From assembly GCF_900099905.1 (NCBI RefSeq), contig NZ_FNEE01000009.1, positions 1 to 64,000 of the forward strand: a DNA stretch of 64,000 nucleotides. The letters are read 5' to 3'. The notes beneath the pieces are model-generated. The model did no database searches, was not told the DNA's origin, and saw nothing but the letters and a program-made list of their open reading frames with translations. Each line of letters opens with the position of its first letter. Position 1 is the stretch's first letter. The translations under genes were made by a program, and so were the position numbers. Positions 54,984 to 64,000 of the stretch are shown in pieces. This stretch comes from Mesorhizobium muleiense (GTDB lineage Bacteria; Pseudomonadota; Alphaproteobacteria; Rhizobiales; Rhizobiaceae).

Positions 54984-55032
54984 CGCCCCCTCTGGCCTGC
55001 CGGCCATCTCCCTCACTTGGGGGGAGATCAGC
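54984..55032. repeat. Single palindromic repeat copy
   Basis: One copy of the GGCCTGCCGGCCAT head plus CTCCC..GGGGGGAG hairpin, just past the 3' end of carB and facing the membrane-protein gene. Single, unlike the paired copies. Confidence 0.7.
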
Positions 55033-55039
55033 TAATCGC

Positions 55040-58537
<3,498 letters not shown>

Positions 58538-58680
58538 ATCGAGGGTCCGTTCGGCAGGCGGCTTGCACGAAAAACCGGACGGGAAGACCCGGCCGGTTGT
58601 GCTCGCGATTCTGGTATCAGGCTAGGAGGGCCTTATAGGGAAGAGTTTTGCCGGATGTAACCCCCTAAAATGCGGAGTGT

Positions 58681-58806
58681 AGGGCAGTAGGGCAGTAGGG
58701 CAGTAGGGCAGTAGGGCAGTAGGGCAGTAGGGCAGTAGGGCAGTAGGGCAGTAGGGCAGTGGTTCGAGCGCCCTTTAAACATATTGCCCTACTGCCCTAC
58801 TGCCCT
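58681..58806. repeat. 10x 8-bp tandem repeat with inverted copies
   Basis: Ten perfect units of AGGGCAGT run from 58681 to 58760, then after 22 bases three inverted units (ACTGCCCT-type) run 58783-58806. The two blocks can pair into a long hairpin. The inverted block supplies the last codons and the stop of the SH3b gene (GGGCAGTAG). Lies in the carB upstream region. Confidence 0.93.
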
Positions 58807-59756
58807 ATTCCCCTTAGCCACCAATCCCCCAGCGCCAACTGATCCGTGATCTCGAAGCGTTCGGAAACGCCGACACGGATCATGTTCAGGCTGCCCTCGC
58901 GGGTGTAGCGGAATTCACCTGATGCATTCGAGCCGGCGGGCCGACCGGCCTGGAATCTGATGACGCGGGTGCCGCCATCGGGCCAGGTCACGGTGACCTC
59001 GGCTTTGTCGCCCGTGTGGACAACGCCTGCCTTGCAACTGGTCATCGGCTGGCCGACATGGCGCGCGCAAGGAATTTCGTTGCGGGCACCCAGCGCCGGC
59101 GCGGGCCTGCCTGGCGGCTGCAGCCGCGCAACGGTTTGTGCGTTGGCCGGAGGCGCCGCATTGGCGGCGCGATTGCGGATGGGCTTGTCCGCTGCCGCGG
59201 GCGCCTGTGTCTCGCCGGCCGAAGGATTTTCGCTGGCAAAAAGCGCCAGGCGGTAAGCATCCTCGATGGCCACCCTGCCGATTGCCTCAACGGCAGTCAT
59301 CGTGGGTTCGCGACCGGTCGCATCCAGGCGCGCCGTCAGGTCCGGCGGTGGCTGATCTGCAGTTGCCGGGTTCGAGTCGCCGGCTGCAGCGGCCGTGCTT
59401 TCGCCGGTCGCTTCGATATCCACCTCCGCAACTGCCGCCGGATTCTCGGGGTTCAGATAGCGCGCGGGAGCCCATCCCGTCCCTTGCGGGTTGTCGATTT
59501 CTGCGACCTTGCACCAACGATAGCCATTGACGTCGTTGCAGCCGAGATTGTTGACGCTCGTGCCATTCGGCAGCCGAGCCTTGATCTTGCCCATCGCCGA
59601 TGCCGTGGCGCGGACGTTCAGGAGATCGCCCGGAGCAAGGTCGGTCACGATGGAGACGAAAGGCGCCTCCTCGGCCCTGGCCGGCAGCAGCGCCGTCAGC
59701 AGGAGAGGGGCGGCAATCAGCAGCGTCGTTCGGAGCGTAACTGTGCGCCTCATCAT
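58797..59756 (-). CDS. Secreted bacterial SH3-domain protein
   Basis: A 319-residue protein: signal peptide ending LPARA (about residue 28), an SH3b domain (about 35-100; LAPGDLLNVRATASAMGKIKARL and GYRWCKVAEI, WAPARYL), an Ala/Pro-rich linker, and a C-terminal region with two Cys (IPCARHVGQPMTSC) resembling a beta-rich ligand domain. SH3b domains bind cell wall. ATG at 59756 chosen; ATG 59753 equal. The stop codon lies inside a repeat unit. Confidence 0.82.
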   Translation of the reverse strand: MMRRTVTLRTTLLIAAPLLLTALLPARAEEAPFVSIVTDLAPGDLLNVRATASAMGKIKARLPNGTSVNNLGCNDVNGYRWCKVAEIDNPQGTGWAPARYLNPENPAAVAEVDIEATGESTAAAAGDSNPATADQPPPDLTARLDATGREPTMTAVEAIGRVAIEDAYRLALFASENPSAGETQAPAAADKPIRNRAANAAPPANAQTVARLQPPGRPAPALGARNEIPCARHVGQPMTSCKAGVVHTGDKAEVTVTWPDGGTRVIRFQAGRPAGSNASGEFRYTREGSLNMIRVGVSERFEITDQLALGDWWLRGIGQ

Positions 59757-59918
59757 TTTGGCCGTGGGCGATAGAAGCATTTCCGAGGCGCGGCCGGGCA
59801 CAGAATCGCCGCCGCATTCCAGGACGATTTTATAAGCGACGACATGGCGCTATGTAAGCCGGAAAATGCGGCTGGGGAATGGTGTTCGGTCCACGGCATG
59901 CGCAAGCTCAGCGTGCGG

Positions 59919-60055
59919 CATGAACGCGTTGCGTTCAGCCTGGGGTATGAACTCGTTCCCTCGTTCAATCCGGGCGGCATGAACGCGTTGCGTTCAGCCT
60001 GACATGAACGCGTTCCGCGTTCAGCCGGACATGAACGCGTTGCGTTCAGCCGGAC
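59919..60055. repeat. Dispersed tandem hairpin repeats
   Basis: Units CATGAACGCGTTGCGTTCAG at 59919, 59978, 60003 (variant) and 60030, plus a degraded unit near 59945. Each contains the hairpin GAACGC-GTT-GCGTTC. The last unit encodes the final FMSG and stop of the metallophosphoesterase gene. Confidence 0.85.
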
Positions 60056-60804
60056 ATAAATCCGGTGCGCAGCGCGTAGGCCCATTCCGGCCGTCCCGCC
60101 TGTTCGGCCTGCCGCGCTGCCGCCTCATGGTCATAGTCGACGGCGATGGCTTCGAAGCGGTCGGAGCGGCCCGGCCCACCCAATTCGACGATGCCGTAGC
60201 GTGCATGCGGAGAGCCTTGCTCGGAAACATGCGCCGGTGGCGTGTCGTCGCCATAAGCGGGGCAGCCGATGCTGCCCGGATTGAAGACCACCGGGCCGTC
60301 GGGGATACGGATCAGTTCGCTGCGGTGGCTGTGGCCACACAGCACGATGCGGCAAGCGGGATCGAGCGCGGCCAGCCGCCGCTTGATGGCGACCAGCGGC
60401 GCGCGCGCCAGCCGGCCGTCGGCCATCGTATCGGTAAGGTATTTTTCGTCATGGTCGGGTCGGGCATGAAAGGCGGTCACGGCTGGGGCGATCTCCAGCG
60501 TGAGGGGCAAGGCCAACAGTGCCTCGCGCTGGACCGATGTCAGCCGTTCCTGCGCATAGCGGTCGGACGGCCACATGGCTTCATCCGCGGTATCGCGGGC
60601 GACGCGGCGGTCGTGGTTGCCGCGAACTGTCGGCAGGGCGAGCGCTTCAAGCCGCTCCATGGTTTCGCGCGGCCAGAGCGGGCCGGAGACGCAATCGCCG
60701 AGATTGACGATGAGGTCAGCACCACCGCGCTGCCGCAGATCGTCGAGCACGGCGTCCAGGGCGAGGATGTTGCCGTGGATATCGGCGAGAACGGCAATGC
60801 GCAT
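60046..60804 (-). CDS. Metallophosphoesterase (YfcE/MJ0936-like)
   Basis: A 252-residue calcineurin-like phosphoesterase with all metal motifs: ADIHGN (DxH) near residue 7, LGDCVSG near 35, RGNHDR near 61, FHARPDHD near 112, and CGHSHR near 152. Two-metal phosphodiesterase/phosphatase of unknown substrate. ATG at 60804 begins the standard MRIAVLADIHG. The 3' end runs into a repeat unit. Confidence 0.92.
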   Translation of the reverse strand: MRIAVLADIHGNILALDAVLDDLRQRGGADLIVNLGDCVSGPLWPRETMERLEALALPTVRGNHDRRVARDTADEAMWPSDRYAQERLTSVQREALLALPLTLEIAPAVTAFHARPDHDEKYLTDTMADGRLARAPLVAIKRRLAALDPACRIVLCGHSHRSELIRIPDGPVVFNPGSIGCPAYGDDTPPAHVSEQGSPHARYGIVELGGPGRSDRFEAIAVDYDHEAAARQAEQAGRPEWAYALRTGFMSG

Positions 60805-60930
60805 GGGAAGCTCCGTTGGGTCGACGAATGACGCGTCGGGAAGGGCGGACCTGGCAGGACTTTGGTTGCTCTCCTCTGTTACACTAGGGCTATCGCAGCT
60901 GGAAAGCCGAGGCTTTCGCTCTACGATGTA

Positions 60931-60985
60931 TCCCCACCCCTAACCCTCCCCCAGTCCAAACAGTGGGGAGGGTTAGGGTGGGGGT
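60931..60985. repeat. Palindromic repeat with long stem
   Basis: CCCCACCCCTAACCCTCCCC, a 13-base loop, then GGGGAGGGTTAGGGTGGGGG. The arms are almost fully complementary (about 14 perfect pairs at the loop side). Between the phosphoesterase and ArsR genes. G-rich strand could also form a quadruplex. Confidence 0.75.
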
Positions 60986-61047
60986 CCACCTTCGCAAGAA
61001 GCCAAAATGCGATTGCCCTGCCTGCTACACGGGGGCGAGTTACGGCC

Positions 61048-61404
61048 TCAGGCGCGGACTTCGATCTCGGAGGCGCCGACCGCGGGCAGTGCCGGGTCGT
61101 CGACGGCTGCGGCAATGACGCTATCGAGCAGGCCGGGAAAGCGGGCATTGAGATCGTCGCGGCGCAGCGTGATCAGCCGGCTGGTGCCGACGACCTCGGT
61201 GCGGGTGACGCCGGCCTCGCGCAATTTGGCCAGGTGGTAACTGAGATTGGTCTTTGAGCCGAGATCGAGGAACTGGCTGCAATTCAGCGGCACACCCTCC
61301 TTGCTGGCGAGATAGCGCACGATGGCCAGCCGGGTGGGATCGCCGAGCACGGCAAGCACGTTCGGCAGGCTGATCTGGTCGGCGGTGGGGTGGGGCAGCG
61401 TCAT
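61048..61404 (-). CDS. ArsR-family transcriptional regulator
   Basis: A 118-residue winged-helix repressor: LGDPTRLAIVRYLASKEGVPL near residue 21 and SKTNLSYHLAKLREAGVTRTE recognition helix. One Cys (NCSQF) only, so not a classic CxC metal sensor. Divergent from the MFS exporter gene, which it probably represses through the dyad at 61565. Confidence 0.9.
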   Translation of the reverse strand: MTLPHPTADQISLPNVLAVLGDPTRLAIVRYLASKEGVPLNCSQFLDLGSKTNLSYHLAKLREAGVTRTEVVGTSRLITLRRDDLNARFPGLLDSVIAAAVDDPALPAVGASEIEVRA

Positions 61405-61564
61405 GCCGGAGAACTAAGCGCAATCAGGGCCGATTTCAACGCATCTCCTCCTGGTGGATGCCCTCAGTTTCCACCTCCCGCTACCTTGTCCTGACATGGG
61501 GCTGTCAGCAGGGTTCGGCTATTCTCGGGCGGCTCATTGACAACATGCGCCATTAGGTACAATT

Positions 61565-61582
61565 GTTCAATAACTTTTGAAC
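61565..61582. promoter_or_regulatory. Candidate ArsR operator
   Basis: Perfect inverted repeat GTTCAA-N6-TTGAAC, 13 bases before the ATG of the MFS exporter. ArsR repressors bind AT-rich dyads of this kind (TTCAA-N6-TTGAA core). Confidence 0.6.
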
Positions 61583-61595
61583 TAAGGATTTCACT

Positions 61596-62774
61596 ATGGA
61601 CAAGCGCCTCTTCTGGCTTGCGCTCGGATCATTCACGATCGCGACCGAAGGCTTCGTCATCTCCAGCCTGCTGCCCGACATCGCGGGGGATGCCGGCATC
61701 TCGGTCCCGCTCGCCGGGACGCTGATCACCGCCTTCGCGCTCGCCTATGCGCTCGGCGCGCCGATCCTGGCGACGCTGACCGGCGAATGGGACCGGCGAC
61801 GCGTCATCTTGTGGACGCTGGTGTTTTTCGTGCTGGGCAACCTGGCGGCGGCGCTCAGTTCCTCCTTCGAACTGCTGCTGATCGCGCGCATCGTCATGGC
61901 GCTGTCGTCCGGCCTGTTTGCGGCGACGGCGCAGGGGACGGCCGTGGCGCTTGTCGATGATCATCACCGCGCCCGCGCCATTGCCGTCGTCGTCGGCGGC
62001 ACTACGGTGGCGGTGGCAGTCGGCGCACCGCTCGGCGCGCTTGTCGCGACGGTTGCCGGCTGGCGCGGCACGTTCTTTGCCATCGCCGGGCTCGGCGCAC
62101 TGGCCGGCGCAATCCTGTGGTACCGGCTGCCGCGCGGCATCATCGGCACCAAGCTGCCGCTCAGGCAGCGGCTGGCCGCAACGCTTCGCCCCGGCGTGCC
62201 GTCGATCCTGCTGACTACACTTTTGGCGCTCACCGGCGCCTTCACGGTCTTTGCCTTTGTCGCGCCGCTAGCCATCGAAGGCGGCGGCTTGAGCCCGATC
62301 GCGCTGCCCGGCATGCTGCTTGCGTTCGGTGTCGGCGCCGTCATCGGCAACATCGCCGGCGGGCAGGCCGCCGACCGCTTCGGCGCGACGCGCACCGTCA
62401 GCTGGTCGCTGGCGCTGAGTGCGGTCATGCTGGTGATGCTTTCGGTCATTCCGGCCTTCCTGCCGCACAGCATCGCCGGGCCGGCGCTGATGGCCATGAT
62501 GGTGCCGTGGGGCATCGTCGGCTGGGCCTTCCCGCCGGCGCAGGCCAGCCGCATCATCAGGCTGGCGCCCGACGCAGCGCCCATCGTGCTGTCGCTCAAC
62601 GCTTCGGCGCTCTATCTCGGCGTGGCGCTGGGCGCAGTCGTCGGCGGCGCGGTGCTGCGCTATGGCGCGCCGGCTGATCTCGGTCTGGTCGCAGCGGTGT
62701 TCCCGATCCTGGGTCTTGGCGTCATGCTGGCCGGCCACCGGGCCGCCCGGGCGGTGGCCATGCCGGCGGAGTAA
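61596..62774 (+). CDS. MFS exporter, DHA1 family
   Basis: A 392-residue, 12-helix transporter with GSFTIATEGFVISSLLPDIA in helix 1, motif A-like TGEWDRRRVI near residue 64 and GGTTVAVAVGAPLGALVATVAGWRGTFFAIAGL (motif C region). Resembles AraJ/YdhP-type exporters of drugs or sugars. ATG at 61596. Regulated in all likelihood by the divergent ArsR protein. Confidence 0.9.
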   Translation: MDKRLFWLALGSFTIATEGFVISSLLPDIAGDAGISVPLAGTLITAFALAYALGAPILATLTGEWDRRRVILWTLVFFVLGNLAAALSSSFELLLIARIVMALSSGLFAATAQGTAVALVDDHHRARAIAVVVGGTTVAVAVGAPLGALVATVAGWRGTFFAIAGLGALAGAILWYRLPRGIIGTKLPLRQRLAATLRPGVPSILLTTLLALTGAFTVFAFVAPLAIEGGGLSPIALPGMLLAFGVGAVIGNIAGGQAADRFGATRTVSWSLALSAVMLVMLSVIPAFLPHSIAGPALMAMMVPWGIVGWAFPPAQASRIIRLAPDAAPIVLSLNASALYLGVALGAVVGGAVLRYGAPADLGLVAAVFPILGLGVMLAGHRAARAVAMPAE

Positions 62775-62888
62775 AGGGAGATCGCAGAAGCGTGGCGCTG
62801 TCCTCATCGCGCTGCCAGGCAGAATTTGGGCTCCTCTCCCCCCACTCACATCTAGCCGAGCAAGGAACCCAGGTCCTGTAACCACACA

Positions 62889-63542
62889 CTACTTCCAGGT
62901 CCGGCGCCTCTCGATCTCGGCTTCGGATGGCTGTTGCTGGGCGAAGGAGCCAGTCTTGATCTCACCGGCGCGTTCATAGCTCGCTATGATGACGCCGGTG
63001 GTCGATGCCTGTGAGCGGTTCAGCTTGAAAGCCGCCGGCATTGCGCCGCTGCCAAACAGCCGCTTGCCCTTGCCCAGCACCAGCGGGAAGGTCAGCAGGC
63101 TGATCTCGTCGATCAGGTCGTTGGCGAGCAAGGTCTGGATGAGTTCGCTCGATCCCTGGATGAGCAGGTCCGGCCCGTCCTCCTGCTTGAGCTGGCGCAG
63201 GGTAGCCACGACGTCGTCGCCAAGCGACTGGCTGTTTTGCCACGACAGCGTGTCGGGCCGGTGGGTGGCCACATATTTGGTGACGGCGTTGAAACGGTCG
63301 GCGATCGGATCGTCTTTCTGGTACGGCCAATGCGCGGCGAAGATGTCGTAGGTCTTGCGGCCGAGGAGCAGCGCGAAGGGTTTTGCGAAGGTCTCACCAA
63401 TAAAGGCGCCCCCGACGTCGTCCCAGTAATGGAACGTCCAGCCACCGAATTCGAAGCCGCCGACCGGGTCTTCTTGCGGCCCACCGGGCGCTTGCATGAC
63501 GCCGTCGAGGCTGACGAATGTCGCAGTGGTGATCTTCCTCAT
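62889..63542 (-). CDS. Dihydrofolate-reductase-like (RibD C-terminal) protein
   Basis: A 217-residue RibD_C/DHFR-fold protein: MRKITTATFVSLDGVMQAPG at the start, LLLGRKTYDIFAAHWP near residue 60, DLLIQGSSELIQTLL near 128, and a C-terminal beta region. This YyaP-type group binds NADPH and reduces unknown substrates. ATG at 63542 with GGGAGA upstream. Confidence 0.88.
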   Translation of the reverse strand: MRKITTATFVSLDGVMQAPGGPQEDPVGGFEFGGWTFHYWDDVGGAFIGETFAKPFALLLGRKTYDIFAAHWPYQKDDPIADRFNAVTKYVATHRPDTLSWQNSQSLGDDVVATLRQLKQEDGPDLLIQGSSELIQTLLANDLIDEISLLTFPLVLGKGKRLFGSGAMPAAFKLNRSQASTTGVIIASYERAGEIKTGSFAQQQPSEAEIERRRTWK

Positions 63543-63689
63543 TGGATTCTCCCTTTTCATCATCCGAGCCGTTGCCGCCGGATTTCGGCCAAAGGACGTG
63601 CGAGCGGAAGCCTGTCCGACAGGGCCGGAAAATTTCTGGGCTCCGGCGCATGTCGAGCGGCAAGCGCGGGACGCCTCGCCGCGGCGACG

Positions 63690-64000
63690 TCATTGCGACC
63701 GCCTGCCGCCAACACTTTGCGACGAGAACCAGACGTCGCCGATGACGGCGGTGGCGGTGCGGTCCGGTGCCTTGTCGGCCGTCAGCCAGATCTTGCGGCT
63801 GCGTGCCGCCTTGTCACGGTGGATTTTCGTCGAGGCCGCCGAGGCGCCGATGCAAGGGATGAACCATGATCGCATGAACGGGATCGCAGGCAAACCCCTT
63901 ATCCGTGCGTGTCACCATCACCGCGAGGCCAATGCGCTCGGCCGGACGCCACGGAAAGACCATGCGGCCGCGGGGCTTCAGCGCCTTCAGCCATTCGGCT
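63690..64000 (-). pseudogene. SAM-dependent methyltransferase (PIMT-like), C-terminal part, frameshifted and cut by window edge
   Basis: Read from 64000 downwards, one frame gives EWLKALKPRGRMVFPWRPAE and VTRTDKGFACDP, typical of the C-terminal half of protein-L-isoaspartate methyltransferase-like enzymes. At 63880-63882 (CCC on the minus strand) the sense moves by one base into FMRSWFIPCIGAS, continuing to IWLTADKAPDRTATAVIGDVWFSS and a stop at 63690. One extra C explains the shift. The N-terminal half is outside the window. Confidence 0.65.

Noticed and set aside
58681..58760. Tandem array considered as a CRISPR
   Set aside because: Units are 8 bases with no spacers and no cas genes, so it is a simple tandem repeat.
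58760..58775. TTCGA motif resembling a tRNA T-loop (GGTTCGAGC)
   Set aside because: No cloverleaf can be drawn around it; it is the edge of the 8-bp repeat array.

Overview
The window looks like a chromosomal segment of a Mesorhizobium-like alphaproteobacterium (Hyphomicrobiales/Rhizobiales). The evidence is high GC, many LysR regulators, a trxB-lsrB pair beside an AbcR-type small RNA, a zeta-type F1-ATPase inhibitor (DUF1476), a split ADP-heptose/LPS-core locus, and several families of short GC-rich palindromic repeats between genes. No tRNA, rRNA, CRISPR array, prophage or intact insertion sequence was seen. The genus is inferred, not proven.

Layout. 1-11.3 kb: a cyclopropane fatty acid synthase, then a six-gene minus-strand operon (amidohydrolase, Rieske ferredoxin, Tat-exported peptide-type binding protein, two permeases, double ATPase). 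Opposite it are a LysR regulator and a flavin/2Fe-2S reductase. 11.3-21 kb: a mosaic of small redox and detoxification genes (RidA, SDR, NmrA-like, VOC, tandem alpha/beta hydrolases, O-methyltransferase) with LysR regulators and an AraC-GyrI regulator broken by a frameshift. 21-27.7 kb: CNNM/CBS protein, a LysR remnant, an LssY-C protein, two extensin-family proteins, DUF3775, a TPR protein and greA with an attenuator-like leader. 27.8-34.4 kb: two opposed gene sets holding the whole ADP-heptose pathway (gmhA, hldE, gmhB, hldD) and heptosyltransferases waaC and waaF, with a LysE exporter between them.

34.6-41 kb: an Lrp-type regulator, trxB, lsrB/vtlR, an isoprenylcysteine-methyltransferase-like protein, an AbcR-type sRNA and an EF-G-like GTPase. 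41-50.7 kb: cupin, DHA2 exporter, aspartate aminotransferase, two overlapping EAL-domain genes, GST, a toxin-antitoxin pair with a frameshifted toxin, cspA, ogt, a lytic transglycosylase and a GNAT. 50.8-64 kb: LprI-like, DUF899, DUF4142, zeta inhibitor, DUF6152 plus a membrane partner, carB, an SH3b protein, a metallophosphoesterase, ArsR facing an MFS exporter, a DHFR-like reductase, and a frameshifted methyltransferase running off the end.

How parts connect. The most notable link is between the sRNA at about 38147-38260 and the binding-protein gene at 5235-6842. The sRNA presents an anti-Shine-Dalgarno loop, and ten contiguous bases of it are perfectly complementary to the ribosome binding site of that gene. 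Upstream of the sRNA is a perfect 8+8 bp dyad, well placed for the LysR-type activator LsrB/VtlR encoded about 0.8 kb away. This gives a testable circuit: LsrB to sRNA to peptide-type transporter.
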